Assembly: GCA_934621295.1 (NCBI GenBank)
Contig: CAKTVB010000003.1
Span: forward strand, 62,001-126,000
DNA length: 64,000 nt
Direction of reading: 5' to 3'
DNA from: an uncultured Collinsella sp.
Lineage (GTDB): Bacteria; Actinomycetota; Coriobacteriia; Coriobacteriales; Coriobacteriaceae
Shown: piece by piece, positions 50,780-60,235 of the stretch
Numbering within the stretch: the stretch's first letter is position 1
Layout of the letters: every line of letters begins with the position of its first letter
Notes under the pieces: generated by a model
Told to the model about the DNA's origin: nothing
The model's input: only the letters and a program-made list of their open reading frames with translations
Databases searched by the model: none
Made by a program: the position numbers and the translations under genes

Positions 50780-52057
50780 CTAGTGCTGCGCGACGACAAC
50801 GCCCAGGCCATCGGGAATGACGGCGACCTTGGCATCGGCACCCTTCATCTCAAAGGCAAGCTTGAGCGCCTCCTCGAGGGTGTTGACCGGTGTCATGTGC
50901 ATATCCTTGAGCATCTGGTGATCGCACAGATCGGTAACCATAATCACAGGGTGATGCGCCAGGATGCGGGCGAAAATCTGGCTCGTCCACTGGTCGGGCA
51001 GGGTCTCGTCCTTGGGACGATCGATGCAGGCACGCTCAAACTCCGCCGGATCGTTGTCGGCGATGTTGTGATAGAAACCCTCGCCGCCGTGACCGTCGGC
51101 ACAACCGGCGACATCGATGATCACGCCGCCCTCGGGAAGCGTGGCCTCGGCAGCGCACATGCCCTTCACGGCCTGATAGATGTTCTGATCGAGCGGGTAA
51201 CCGCCGTTGGTGGTAATGGCGATATCGCACTCGACGGGCTCGACACCTGCCAAGCTCTTCACGAACTCGCAGCCAGCCTCATGTGCCTTGTGGATGTCGC
51301 CGGCAAAAGAGCCGATGACCTCGTGCTTGCCGTTAAGCACCACGTTGAGCACAAAGGCAAGGTGAGCCATCTCGGCGGCGGCAAACATGTCCTCGCTCAC
51401 GTGGTTGTGGCACAGGTTGCCAGCACGCGAGTGGGAATCATTCACAAACTGACCGTTGTGGTTGTACATGATGGTCTTGTAGCTGGCGATGCCGGGCAGG
51501 ACGGACTTGCGGCTGCCAGAAAAACCGGCAAAGAAGTGCGGCTCAATAAAGCCCTCGGCAAGCAGCAGATCGCAATCGGCGGCAATCTTGTTGATGATGC
51601 ACTCGCCGCCAGAAGGCAGGGTGCCGATCTTTTTCATCATGCTGTCGTCAGTCGCGACGTGCATAACGATTTCCTCGTTGGCAACGATCTCCTCGCCGTA
51701 CTTGTTGACGAGCTCCTCGTGCGTCGACGGACGATGCATACCCGTAGCAACCAGAATGCGAACGCGCGCCTCAGGCGCAGCGGAGTGGATGTGATGCAGC
51801 AGGATAGGCATCGTCACACGCGAGGGGACGGGACGCGTATGATCGGAGCTAATGATGACAATATCCTTTTTGCCAGCACAAAGCTCCTCGAGCGAAGGCG
51901 AGCCATAAGGGTTGGCAAGTGACTCCTCTACCAGCTCTTCCTGTGATTTCGTAGTCTTAAACTCGTTTTGATGACCTTCCATCACACCAGCGAAGCTCTT
52001 ATCCTCGAGCTCCAGATGCAGCGTCTTGTGGTCAAACGGCAGTTCACATTCAAACAA
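50780..52057 (-). CDS. larA: Lactate racemase LarA (nickel pincer enzyme)
   Basis: 425 residues, matching the 424 of the Lactiplantibacillus enzyme, to which it is strikingly similar. VIISSDHTRPVPS and LVATGMHRPSTHEELVNKYG bind cofactor and nucleotide-like parts. EPHFFAGFSGSRKSVLPGIA carries the catalytic His and the Lys that tethers the pincer cofactor, and YNHNGQFVN the nickel-ligating His. It interconverts D- and L-lactate in the cytoplasm. Preferred start is TTG at 52057 (FECELPFDHKTL) with GGAAGAGG about ten bases upstream, since it fits family length; no ATG is nearby. larE is not in the window. Confidence 0.93.
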   Translation of the reverse strand: MFECELPFDHKTLHLELEDKSFAGVMEGHQNEFKTTKSQEELVEESLANPYGSPSLEELCAGKKDIVIISSDHTRPVPSRVTMPILLHHIHSAAPEARVRILVATGMHRPSTHEELVNKYGEEIVANEEIVMHVATDDSMMKKIGTLPSGGECIINKIAADCDLLLAEGFIEPHFFAGFSGSRKSVLPGIASYKTIMYNHNGQFVNDSHSRAGNLCHNHVSEDMFAAAEMAHLAFVLNVVLNGKHEVIGSFAGDIHKAHEAGCEFVKSLAGVEPVECDIAITTNGGYPLDQNIYQAVKGMCAAEATLPEGGVIIDVAGCADGHGGEGFYHNIADNDPAEFERACIDRPKDETLPDQWTSQIFARILAHHPVIMVTDLCDHQMLKDMHMTPVNTLEEALKLAFEMKGADAKVAVIPDGLGVVVAQH

Positions 52058-52181
52058 CGACGAACGCCCTCTTCCTTTCAACTGACACATCAGCAAACCG
52101 TTGAGAGGATACGCCGCTCGCCAAAAAATGCCACCGTTTGCTCACCCGTTAACAGAACGTTCATATTAGAATGCTACAAAA

Positions 52182-52211
52182 CGGCCGCAGCCTCAAAGAG
52201 GACCGCGGCCG
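52182..52211 (-). terminator. Hairpin upstream of larA, possible second ppc terminator
   Basis: CGGCCGC and GCGGCCG (one interruption beyond) with TTTTG on the minus strand. It lies between the ppc stop and larA. Confidence 0.5.
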
Positions 52212-52315
52212 CATGCGCAAAGGCGCTAGGGGCAAAGCGCCGCACGCACCCAATGAATCTCAAACCCAGCCGAAAAGGCGCTAGGCGCGAACGCCCGCCG
52301 GGACAGACCCCCTCC

Positions 52316-52332
52316 AAAACGCGCAAAGCGCG
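52316..52332 (-). terminator. Terminator of ppc
   Basis: On the minus strand CGCGC-TTT-GCGCG is followed by TTTTG, 74 bp past the ppc stop. The stretch 52212-52300 between the two hairpins repeats AAGGCGCTAGG twice and holds nothing else recognised. Confidence 0.55.
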
Positions 52333-52405
52333 CCGCTCTTCTTTTCAGCTTCAATCCCAGAAGAACGAGGGCGAAGGGGACCGATGAGATCCACAGGGCT
52401 ATCGA

Positions 52406-55189
52406 TTACCCCGTGTTTTGCAATCCCGCCGAGACACCGGTCACAGTCGAAAGAATCAGGCTCATGTACTCGGCCTTCGCCTCTTCCGAAAGCTGATCTT
52501 GGTTCATACGCACCTCGCGCAGCGCGCGGACCTGCGCAAGCGAAAGCGCGTCGACATACGGGTTGCGCACGCGCACGGCGCGACCCAACACGCGACGGCC
52601 CTGCAGCGGCCAATCATCACCGGTGATAGCAAGCGTCCACTTGCGCGTAAGCTGCATCTCTTCAAACACCTTCGATGCCAGGTCGCTGCGGTCGCCCAGG
52701 GCAAGGTACATCTTGGCGATGCGGCCGTCGGTCTTGGCAATAGACATCTCGATGTTGTCGATGAACGTCGAGAACAGCGGCCACTCGGCATAGGCGCGGC
52801 GCAGCAGGTCCAGATCTCCCAGCTGCTCGCACGCCGTGCCCAAGCCGTACCACGCAGCGAGGTTGATGCGCGCCTGTGACCAGCTGAAAACCCAGGGAAT
52901 CGTACGCAAGTCGTCGAGAGACTTCGCGCCGAGGCCGCGCTTTGCCGGACGGCTGCCGATGGGTAGCAGGCCAACCTCGGTCAGCGGCGTCACCGTCGAG
53001 AACCATGGGGCAAAGTCATCGGTACCCAGCAGATCCAGATAACGCTCGTGGGCCGTCTCGTTCAGGCGCTCCGCCATGTCAGCGAACTCTTCTGTCATGC
53101 GCGTGTTGGTGCGCTCGATGCTCGGCGCCGAGTTGAGCAGCGTTGCCGCGGCGACGCTCTCCACATGTCGCTGCGCAAGCGTCTGGTTGCCATAGCGGGC
53201 AAAGATGATCTCACCCTGTTCGGTCACCTTAAAGAAGCAGTTCACCGATCCCGCGGGCTGCGCCAGCACGGCACGGTTTGCCGGGCCGCCACCGCGGCCC
53301 ACGGCGCCGCCGCGACCGTGCATGAGCACGAGGTCGATGCGATTTTTCTCGGCCCAACGGGCAATGCGCTCCTGCGCTGCGTGCAGCGCGAGCGTCGCCG
53401 TGGTGGGGCCAGCGTCCTTCGAGGAATCCGAGTAGCCGAGCATGACTTCCATGCGGCGGTTGGTTTGCGCGAGGCGGGCCTGAACCGCAGGCAGCTCGAG
53501 CATCTGATCGAGTACGCCCACGCAGCCCTCGAGGTCCTCCAGCTGCTCAAACAACGGGATGACATCGAGCGCGGGCACGTCCTCGGCATGAGCGAACGCC
53601 AAGCGCGCCAACTCGTACACGTCAGCCACATGCTGAGCGCTCTTGGTAAACGAAATGATGTAGCGGTGCGCCATCTTTTTGCCATAACGACGCTGGATGG
53701 AACCGATGGCACGGAAGGTATCGAGCACCTCGCGCGTCATGGGCTGCAAGTCGCCGTTCACACCATGTTCGCGAATGTCCGCGAGGGCACGGGCGTGCAC
53801 CACCGAGTGCTGACGAAATTCCATCTCGACCATGTGGAAGCCAAAGGTCTCCACCTGCCAGATAAGCGTCTGCACCGGACCATATGCGGCGCGCACGGCG
53901 CCGGCCTGAGCCAGTGAACGCTGAACAACGCGCAGGTCGGCCAAAAATTCCTCGGCGTTACGATACATGGTGTCGGCATTGCGCGAGACCGTCGCCTCAA
54001 GGCGCGAGGCCATGACGATCATCACCGCGCGGTGCGGCTCAGATGCCGAGATATCACGCGCACGCGAAGTGAGCACCTCGCTCATCTCCACCTGGTGATT
54101 CCACAGGTTGAGCAGCTCCTCAGAAGGCTCGGTGTACCCTGCCTGCAAGGTCAAGTTGCGGCCAACACGCATGCACTTATGAACAAGCGTCGACACCATA
54201 TGACCCGAAAACTTAGCTGCTACCTGACGGCTTACCTTGGCAGTTACGTTGGGATTGCCGTCGCGGTCCGAACCAATCCAGCTGCCCGGATGGAAAAACG
54301 CCGGGCAAACCGGGGCCACGCGGCCGGCGCGCTCACCCAAAATCCAGTCGTCAAAACGACGATAGATGCGCGGCACCGTCTCGAACAGTGTGTTGTCAAA
54401 GATGTCGATGATGGTATCGGCTTCCTCGACAGGCGTCGGTTTTTTGATTGCGATGGGCGACGTACGCACCAGTGCATCAATCTCCTGCAGCAGATGACGC
54501 TCGTTTTCCACGAGATCCGATCCGCCCAGGCGCGGACGCTCGGAAAGAAGCACCGAGATGCGACGGATCTTTCCCTCAACGGCTTTGCGGCGTGCCTCAG
54601 TAGGATGCGCGGTGAAAACCGGGTGGAACTCCAGGCGATTGAGCAGCTCCGTCGCGCGCGCCACGCCGGCCTCTTCAACCAGCTGATGATATGCAACGGT
54701 GAGCTCATTGCCGGGGTCGACATCCATATCGGTGCCCACACCCAGCTCGCGCTCGTGCAGCGCTTCGACGCGGTAATTCTCCTCGGAAAGATTTGCCAAG
54801 TGGAAGAAGGCGGTGAAGGCGCGCACAACAACCTGAGAACGCTCCACCGGCAGCGAGTCGAGTAGCTCCACCGCGGCGCGGAAGGCACGGCTGCTGTTGC
54901 TTGTGGGTAGAGGGATGCCCTCGTCATCAACGGGTTCGTCCGCGGCGGCACGGCCCGGATCGCCTTCGTTAGCAGCGATAACATAAGAGAGCAGCTTGTC
55001 GAATAGCTCGCAAATCGACGGATCGTACTCCGTGAGCACTCGACGCTCCAGGCGCAGGAACAGCGCCAAGTTATCGCGAAGGGTATCGGGGATATCAATC
55101 TCGGTTAGCGGGGTGGCGGTAGTATCCGGCAAAGCCTCCGTCGAGGCTGCGGGGCCTTGTGCGGCCGTTTCGACCGTGGGCTCGCTCAT
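52406..55189 (-). CDS. ppc: Phosphoenolpyruvate carboxylase
   Basis: 927 residues. VFTAHPTEARRK carries the essential His, WIGSDRDGNPNVTA, LGYSDSSKDAG and MHGRGGAVGRGGGPAN are the catalytic loops, and the C-terminus ends in a conserved MNxxxLGLQNTG-like tail (here VSAGLQNTG). It fixes bicarbonate on PEP to oxaloacetate, feeding succinate and amino-acid synthesis. ATG at 55189 (MSEPTVE) follows GGAG; upstream ATGs would add 16 or 29 residues but lack ribosome sites. Single gene. Confidence 0.95.
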   Translation of the reverse strand: MSEPTVETAAQGPAASTEALPDTTATPLTEIDIPDTLRDNLALFLRLERRVLTEYDPSICELFDKLLSYVIAANEGDPGRAAADEPVDDEGIPLPTSNSSRAFRAAVELLDSLPVERSQVVVRAFTAFFHLANLSEENYRVEALHERELGVGTDMDVDPGNELTVAYHQLVEEAGVARATELLNRLEFHPVFTAHPTEARRKAVEGKIRRISVLLSERPRLGGSDLVENERHLLQEIDALVRTSPIAIKKPTPVEEADTIIDIFDNTLFETVPRIYRRFDDWILGERAGRVAPVCPAFFHPGSWIGSDRDGNPNVTAKVSRQVAAKFSGHMVSTLVHKCMRVGRNLTLQAGYTEPSEELLNLWNHQVEMSEVLTSRARDISASEPHRAVMIVMASRLEATVSRNADTMYRNAEEFLADLRVVQRSLAQAGAVRAAYGPVQTLIWQVETFGFHMVEMEFRQHSVVHARALADIREHGVNGDLQPMTREVLDTFRAIGSIQRRYGKKMAHRYIISFTKSAQHVADVYELARLAFAHAEDVPALDVIPLFEQLEDLEGCVGVLDQMLELPAVQARLAQTNRRMEVMLGYSDSSKDAGPTTATLALHAAQERIARWAEKNRIDLVLMHGRGGAVGRGGGPANRAVLAQPAGSVNCFFKVTEQGEIIFARYGNQTLAQRHVESVAAATLLNSAPSIERTNTRMTEEFADMAERLNETAHERYLDLLGTDDFAPWFSTVTPLTEVGLLPIGSRPAKRGLGAKSLDDLRTIPWVFSWSQARINLAAWYGLGTACEQLGDLDLLRRAYAEWPLFSTFIDNIEMSIAKTDGRIAKMYLALGDRSDLASKVFEEMQLTRKWTLAITGDDWPLQGRRVLGRAVRVRNPYVDALSLAQVRALREVRMNQDQLSEEAKAEYMSLILSTVTGVSAGLQNTG

Positions 55190-55420
55190 ATCGACGCTCC
55201 ATTCTGCATTGTTCCACGCTATCGGGTTATTCGTCATTGGGGTGTTAGTATAAGCGCCCTGTTTCGCGAACGGCAAAACGCTTGAGCAAAACGGGGCTTT
55301 CTCTAGACCGCAGAAATCGTTTAGAAATACTTAGCGTTTGTTCGTGGACATATGGTGGCAAATGTCGTCAAATGGCCCGTCTTCTTCTCACTCAACGTCG
55401 TCCGTAAAATGCTATGTCAA
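55190..55420. other. ppc promoter region
   Basis: 231 bp upstream of ppc before the 144-bp element. No conserved site was recognised. Confidence 0.35.
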
Positions 55421-55564
55421 CAAAACAATTCGAAGTGCGTGCCCTAAATCGAAATCGCCAAGCATAACGATTATTTAACCCCCTGCAATCCTGGAGTTTT
55501 GTTGGCATAAAACAGGTGTCTACTTTGCACTTTTGATTTAGGGTACGCACTTCGAAGAGTTTTG
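55421..55564 (+). repeat. 144-bp inverted-repeat element, copy C (different arms, same core)
   Basis: The arms read CAAAACAATTCGAAGTGCG... and ...CGCACTTCGAAGAGTTTTG and pair over 30 bp with three mismatches. They share no sequence with the A1/A2 arms. Yet TGGAGTTTTGTT starts 71 bp from the left end, exactly as in A1 and A2, and CAGGTGTCTACT follows at the equivalent place. It lies between hisS and ppc. No coding capacity. Confidence 0.8.
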
Positions 55565-55640
55565 TATTTCACGACACCGATTCGAGTCCTTTTTCAGCCA
55601 GCGCAGCCGTTTTACGCAAGGCGCGCTGTGCTGCTGCACC

Positions 55641-55671
55641 AAAAAAGGCGGCCGCGCATCGCGCGGCCGCC
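55641..55671 (-). terminator. Terminator of hisS
   Basis: GGCGGCCGCGC-ATC-GCGCGGCCGCC, perfect 11-bp arms, followed on the minus strand by six T. It lies 39 bp after the hisS stop. Confidence 0.9.
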
Positions 55672-55710
55672 TATAAAACAAACAACGAACAACCGAATAG
55701 CGCTCATGCC

Positions 55711-57024
55711 CTACAGGCGCGACGAAACCTCGGCCACCACGGCATCACGCGAGACAAGAACCTCCTCGTGGCTCGCCATATCGCGCAGCTTGACCTTGCC
55801 CTCCGCAAGCTCGTCGGCGCCGACGACCACCATGAGAGAGGCGCCCAACTTGTCGGCCTGCTTGAACTGGGCCTTAAGCGAGCGGCCTTGGTAGTCGGCT
55901 TCGGCATGGATGCCGGCGGCACGCAGCTCGTTGCTCACGGCAAAAACATCGCCGCGCTGATCGGCCGAAACATTTGCAACATACACGCAAGGAGCAGCCA
56001 CCGTGGTCATGCTTCCGCCAAATGCCTCGAGAGCCAGCAACGCGCGCTCAAAGCCCACGGCAAAGCCAACGCCCGGCGTGTGCTTGCCGCCCTCGAGCTC
56101 GACCAGGCCGTCGTAGCGACCGCCGCCGCCAATAGAGCCAACGCCAGCGCCCGGAGCCTCGACCTCAAAGACGGTACGCGTGTAGTAATCCAGACCGCGC
56201 ACGAGCGTCGGATCCTCAACATACTGGATACCGGCAGCATCCAGATAGCGCTTGACCTGCTCGTAGTGCTCGCGGCACTCATCGCACAGATGCTCGCGCA
56301 TAAGCGGGGCTTCGGTCATGATCTCGCGGCAGTGGTCGTTTTTGCAATCAAAGGCACGCAGCGGGTTGATCTCCGCACGCTCACGGCACTCATCGCACAT
56401 ATCGTCCGCGTGGTCCAGGATGAACTGACGCACCTGGTCGCGATAGGCAGGGCGGCACGCGGGGTCGCCCATGGAATTGATGAGCAGGCGAAGCTTGGAC
56501 AAATCAAAGCCCAAACGCTTGTAGAACTCCATGAGCATGATGATGCACTCGGCATCCGCCGCGGGATCGGGAGCGCCCAGCCACTCGATGCCCACCTGAT
56601 GGAACTGGCGCAGGCGGCCCTTCTGCGGACGCTCACCGCGAAACATCGCCTCGGCATAGTACGCCTTAAAGGGAGCGGCGCCCTGAGGCACCAGGTTGTT
56701 CTCCACCACGGAACGCACAACGCCGGCAGTGCCCTCGGGGCGCAGGGCCAGGCGCTGCTTTGCCTTGAGCTTGGCGTCGGTGCCCTCTTCCAGCACGCGC
56801 GCAAAGTTGGCGCCCGAGAACACGCGGAACATCTCTTTGCGCACCACGTCCGTGGACTGGCCAATGCCATGCACAAAGACGTCAACCTGCTCGATAGCGG
56901 GAGTCTCGATGGGCTCGAAGCCATACGGCTCAAACACGCTGGCGGCAACCTCTTGCATGTGCTGCCATGCGCGCATTTCGCTGCCGATCAGATCCTTAGT
57001 ACCTTCTGCCTTCTGTGCCTGCAT
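55711..57024 (-). CDS. hisS: Histidyl-tRNA synthetase
   Basis: 437 residues. Motif 1 region at MQAQKAEGTKDLIGSEM, motif 2 YAEAMFRGERPQKGRLRQFH, the histidine A motif LVRGLDYYTRTVFE and motif 3 VGFAVGFERALLAL. A Cys-rich insert (CDECRERAEINPLRAFDCKN and LCDECREHYE) matches the zinc-ribbon-like insertion of some bacterial HisRS. It charges tRNA-His. ATG at 57024 follows AAAGG. Single gene with a strong terminator. Confidence 0.95.
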   Translation of the reverse strand: MQAQKAEGTKDLIGSEMRAWQHMQEVAASVFEPYGFEPIETPAIEQVDVFVHGIGQSTDVVRKEMFRVFSGANFARVLEEGTDAKLKAKQRLALRPEGTAGVVRSVVENNLVPQGAAPFKAYYAEAMFRGERPQKGRLRQFHQVGIEWLGAPDPAADAECIIMLMEFYKRLGFDLSKLRLLINSMGDPACRPAYRDQVRQFILDHADDMCDECRERAEINPLRAFDCKNDHCREIMTEAPLMREHLCDECREHYEQVKRYLDAAGIQYVEDPTLVRGLDYYTRTVFEVEAPGAGVGSIGGGGRYDGLVELEGGKHTPGVGFAVGFERALLALEAFGGSMTTVAAPCVYVANVSADQRGDVFAVSNELRAAGIHAEADYQGRSLKAQFKQADKLGASLMVVVGADELAEGKVKLRDMASHEEVLVSRDAVVAEVSSRL

Positions 57025-57098
57025 GGAGCACACCTTTCTTTCAGCGCATTCAAACGCCCAACATTATAGTGGATACGCAACCGACCAGTTGATCTGCA

Positions 57099-58070
57099 TC
57101 ATTTTCGACGCAGAAATGCGAAGTGCGTCTCCGAAAGAACGATCGAGATGAAGATCAGCGCAAACCCGAGCAGCAAGCGGCCGCTGAGCACTTCCCCACC
57201 CAAGAGCACCGAGAAGAGCACGCCCGAGGGCGACTCGAGCGAAAGCAGCAGCGATCCCGTCGAAGAGGGAACATGCGCGAGGCCCAGATTCTGAACGAAC
57301 ATGCCCACACACGTGCACATCACTGCAAGGAACAATACCGTTCCGATAAGCGACGGCGTGAATATCGAGGCCGGAGGCATCTGCTCGGTCAGCGCAAACC
57401 CGGCAACACACAGCAGCGCCACCACCAAGAACATCCAAAACGTTATGGCATTCACATCGAGATTGCGGCCAAACTTTGCAGCAATCACGATCTCGATTGC
57501 AAAAAAGACCGCGCCCGTGAGCGTCAAGAGGTCGCCCTTTCCCACGGTAAAGCTATCGAGCGCCACGAATGCGATGCCTGCAAGACACAAAAACGCCGCC
57601 CCCAGGTTATAGCGCGTAAGCTTCTCGCCCATCACCGCATGTCCGATAAAAGGCACAAGTACGCAATATGTTCCTGTCAAGAACGCGTTCTTTCCTGCCG
57701 TGGTATCGACAAGCCCCACGGTTTGCAACACGTACGCAGCCCAAAGCGAGGTACCCATCAAAAGGCCAGCGACGATATACGTTCGGTTGAGATGGGCGCG
57801 AATGCGGCGGAAAAACAGGACGAGCATGATAAGCGCAGCGATGAGAAAACGACAGGCAAGCAGCAGGTACGGCGGCAGAGCGTCGAGCACGCCCTTCATC
57901 ATGCAAAAGGAAAAGCCCCACATGAGCGCCATGGCAACGAGCATAAGCTTCCAAAACAGAGGCGAACGGGCGCCCGCGCCGCGCAGCTCGCCAGGAGATC
58001 GATCCTCAAGATCCACCGGCACTCCGTCGTCAAACGGCTTTGCATCCGAAATATCCAGCTTGTTGGCCAC
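57099..58070 (-). CDS. EamA/DMT-superfamily transporter
   Basis: 323 residues. After a hydrophilic N-terminus of about 40 residues come ten membrane segments in two EamA repeats (ALMWGFSFCMMKGVLDALPP; later AVFFAIEIVIAAKFG, SSTGSLLLSLESPSGVLFSV). Such proteins export or exchange small metabolites; substrate unknown. Start GTG at 58070 after GGAGAAGAAGG. A diverged family 1 hairpin lies just upstream. It reads away from the aldolase gene terminator on the same strand. Confidence 0.85.
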   Translation of the reverse strand: MANKLDISDAKPFDDGVPVDLEDRSPGELRGAGARSPLFWKLMLVAMALMWGFSFCMMKGVLDALPPYLLLACRFLIAALIMLVLFFRRIRAHLNRTYIVAGLLMGTSLWAAYVLQTVGLVDTTAGKNAFLTGTYCVLVPFIGHAVMGEKLTRYNLGAAFLCLAGIAFVALDSFTVGKGDLLTLTGAVFFAIEIVIAAKFGRNLDVNAITFWMFLVVALLCVAGFALTEQMPPASIFTPSLIGTVLFLAVMCTCVGMFVQNLGLAHVPSSTGSLLLSLESPSGVLFSVLLGGEVLSGRLLLGFALIFISIVLSETHFAFLRRK

Positions 58071-58090
58071 AGCCTTCTTCTCCCATAAAA

Positions 58091-58120
58091 CGTGACAATC
58101 AAACCTGAGGTATTGTCACA
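58091..58120. repeat. 36-bp hairpin repeat family 1, diverged copy 8
   Basis: GTGACAATCAAACCTGAGG and TATTGTCACA keep the terminal GTGACA/TGTCAC arms and the AAACCTG loop but are shorter by six bases. It lies between the aldolase terminator and the DMT transporter start. Confidence 0.55.
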
Positions 58121-58121
58121 C

Positions 58122-58154
58122 AAAAAGGGCCTCGGAGCACCCTCCGAAGCCCTT
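58122..58154 (-). terminator. Terminator of the aldolase gene
   Basis: AAGGGCCTCGGAG and CTCCGAAGCCCTT form the stem, with five T on the minus strand. It begins 25 bp past the aldolase stop. Confidence 0.85.
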
Positions 58155-58178
58155 ATCGAAATCAAAGTGTGTCGCCTC

Positions 58179-59030
58179 TTACGCGCGGCCCACAGAACCC
58201 AGGTTCTCCATGCGGATCTTCACGATGTCGGTAATCTCGGCCATGCCCTCACGGCCCGGCTTCTTGGGATCGAAGCACTCGGGGTTCTCGGACATGTAGC
58301 GCATGTAACCCTTGGTGAAAGCCTGGCGCAGCTCAGTGGCGTAGTTGACCTTGCAGATACCGTTCTTAATGGCCTCGGCGACCTGCTCATCGGGCACGCC
58401 AGAGGTACCATGCAGGACCAGCGGGATATCGAGCTTGGAAGCGATGGCCTTGACCACATCCTGCTGGATATGCGGGGTGCCCACATACACACCGTGCGCG
58501 GTGCCCACGCCGATGGCGAGGCTGGTGCAGCCGGTGCGTTCCACGAACTCAACGGCCTCGTCGGGATCGGTGTAGGGATTCTCGCCCTCGACCGCCGGGC
58601 CATCGTCCTCCTTGCCGCCAACCTTGCCAAGCTCGGCCTCCACGGGCACACCCATGGCAGCGCCAGCATCGGCAACCAGCTTGGTGAGAGCGATGTTGTC
58701 CTCGAACAGCTCATGGCTGCCGTCGATCATGACGGAGGTGTAGCCGGTGCGAAGAGCCTGCATGCAGCGGTTGTAACCGTCACCGTGATCCAGGTGCAGC
58801 GCAACGGGGATCTCGGTGCGCTCGGCCGCGGCCTTGACCATGCCGTAGAAGTAATCGAGGCCGGCAGTCTTGATGGTGCCCGGGGTGGTCTGCATGATGA
58901 CGGGGGACTTGGTCTCCTCGGCAGCCTTGAGCACGGCCATGACGAACTCGAGGTTCTCGACGTTGAAAGCACCCACGCCATAGTGGTTCTTCTTGGCGTC
59001 GAGCAGCATCTCCTTGGTGGTAACGAGCAT
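58179..59030 (-). CDS. Class II fructose-bisphosphate (or tagatose-bisphosphate) aldolase
   Basis: 283 residues. ALHLDHGDGYNRCMQAL carries a zinc His and catalytic Asp, GVGTAHGVYVGTPH and PLVLHGTSGVPDEQV the other zinc His residues, and VNYATELRQAF the phosphate loop. It cleaves a ketose bisphosphate to dihydroxyacetone phosphate and a triose phosphate. Next to a DeoR regulator, and near nagA and mannose-type PTS genes, it may be a catabolic tagatose/fructose enzyme rather than the housekeeping one. ATG at 59030 follows GGGAGCG. The longer upstream frame has no ribosome site. Confidence 0.9.
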   Translation of the reverse strand: MLVTTKEMLLDAKKNHYGVGAFNVENLEFVMAVLKAAEETKSPVIMQTTPGTIKTAGLDYFYGMVKAAAERTEIPVALHLDHGDGYNRCMQALRTGYTSVMIDGSHELFEDNIALTKLVADAGAAMGVPVEAELGKVGGKEDDGPAVEGENPYTDPDEAVEFVERTGCTSLAIGVGTAHGVYVGTPHIQQDVVKAIASKLDIPLVLHGTSGVPDEQVAEAIKNGICKVNYATELRQAFTKGYMRYMSENPECFDPKKPGREGMAEITDIVKIRMENLGSVGRA

Positions 59031-59255
59031 GATCGCTCCCTTCTGCACGGGATCGCCCCGGCATAGCGGCATCGCGCACCCCCGCGCGAGCCAAACGTTG
59101 GTGCCATTGTATAAAATCCACTCTCTACCTGCGAAGTCGCTTCTCTTATCGTTCGAGTCCGTTCGCAAAGAAACGCAAGCGTCGCCCTCGGCGGGCATCC
59201 CCTTTTGCCAGCATTGATAGGCGGCGGCTGTTCCATATTCATTTGCGTTTGCCAT

Positions 59256-59307
59256 AAAACAAAGCAAACGATATGCTTTTTCTTGCGTAATACGAAAATA
59301 AAGCAAA
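59256..59307. promoter_or_regulatory. Direct repeats in the aldolase/deoR divergent region
   Basis: AAAACAAAGCAAA (59256-59268) and AAAATAAAGCAAA (59295-59307) repeat with a 39-bp period just upstream of the DeoR gene. Repeated AT-rich sites of this kind are usual for DeoR-family operators. The whole gap (59031-59346) shows nothing else recognised. Confidence 0.45.
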
Positions 59308-59346
59308 ATAGAATCTGCACATTTCGACCCTCATCCGGAGCCTTTC

Positions 59347-60150
59347 ATGAGCAGCAACGCCGCAACTTTTGCCGAAGAACGCCGCGCAGCCATCCTCGAT
59401 ATGCTCGAGCATTCCGCATCCGTACAGGTATCGGATCTTGCTCGTACCTTTGGAGTCTCCGCTGTCACCGCCCGCGCCGACCTCGACGCGCTCGAAGCGG
59501 CAGGCAAGCTGCGCCGCACACACGGCGGCGCCGTCTCGCTGCATAAGGCGTTGACTGTCTCCATTCAAGACAAGCGCATCAATCTCAACGTCGCCGCCAA
59601 GCAGGCCATCGCACAAACCGCCATTGAACTTGTCGAAGACGGCGACTCGATCATCGTCGACTCCGGCACCACTGCCCTCGAGTTTGTGCGTGCCCTTACC
59701 ACGCGTCGCGACATCACGGTTATCACCGCCGATGTCACCATCGCCAACTATATTGACGACAGCCTTCCCCAAACCGATGTAATCCTGTTGGGAGGGACCC
59801 TGCGCAAAGGCCATCGTTACCTCTATGGACCACTTGCCCTGCGCGCGCTCGAAGTCCTTCACGCCGATAAAGCGTTCCTGTGCCCCACCTCGTTTGTGCC
59901 CAACCGGGGCCTCATGACCAACTTCGATCAGATGGCGCAGGTTAAAAGCGCCTTCATCGAAGCATCGTCGACCTCGATTGCCCTCATCGATGCAACAAAG
60001 GTCGATGCCGGCGGCCTCATGCTATTCGCGCCGTTAGACAGGATCGATACCATCGTCATGGATCGTGACCCCCAGGGCATTCTTGCTCAAGAAATCGCCG
60101 AACACGCCGAGAGGGGCGAGCGAGTGCCGCAGCTGCTCGTCGCCTCGTAG
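59347..60150 (+). CDS. DeoR-family regulator of sugar metabolism
   Basis: 267 residues. An N-terminal DeoR helix-turn-helix (VQVSDLARTFGVSAVTARAD, about 26-45) is followed by the sugar-phosphate-sensing domain, with IIVDSGTTALEFV and LLGGTLRKGHRYL. It is divergent from the aldolase gene, with direct repeats between them, so it probably controls that gene in response to a phosphorylated sugar. ATG follows GGAGCC. Length is slightly above the usual 250. Confidence 0.9.
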   Translation: MSSNAATFAEERRAAILDMLEHSASVQVSDLARTFGVSAVTARADLDALEAAGKLRRTHGGAVSLHKALTVSIQDKRINLNVAAKQAIAQTAIELVEDGDSIIVDSGTTALEFVRALTTRRDITVITADVTIANYIDDSLPQTDVILLGGTLRKGHRYLYGPLALRALEVLHADKAFLCPTSFVPNRGLMTNFDQMAQVKSAFIEASSTSIALIDATKVDAGGLMLFAPLDRIDTIVMDRDPQGILAQEIAEHAERGERVPQLLVAS

Positions 60151-60169
60151 CACTTCAATACATGCAAAA

Positions 60170-60199
60170 GGGGCCACTCGAAAACAATCGGGTGGCCCC
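60170..60199 (-). terminator. Terminator between deoR and nagA
   Basis: GGGGCCAC and GTGGCCCC with an inner TCG/CGG pairing. TTTTG follows on the minus strand, so it mainly serves nagA, 37 bp past its stop. Confidence 0.75.
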
Positions 60200-60235
60200 A
60201 AGCATTTGAGTGTCCTGAGCTCCATCAGGAAAGAA

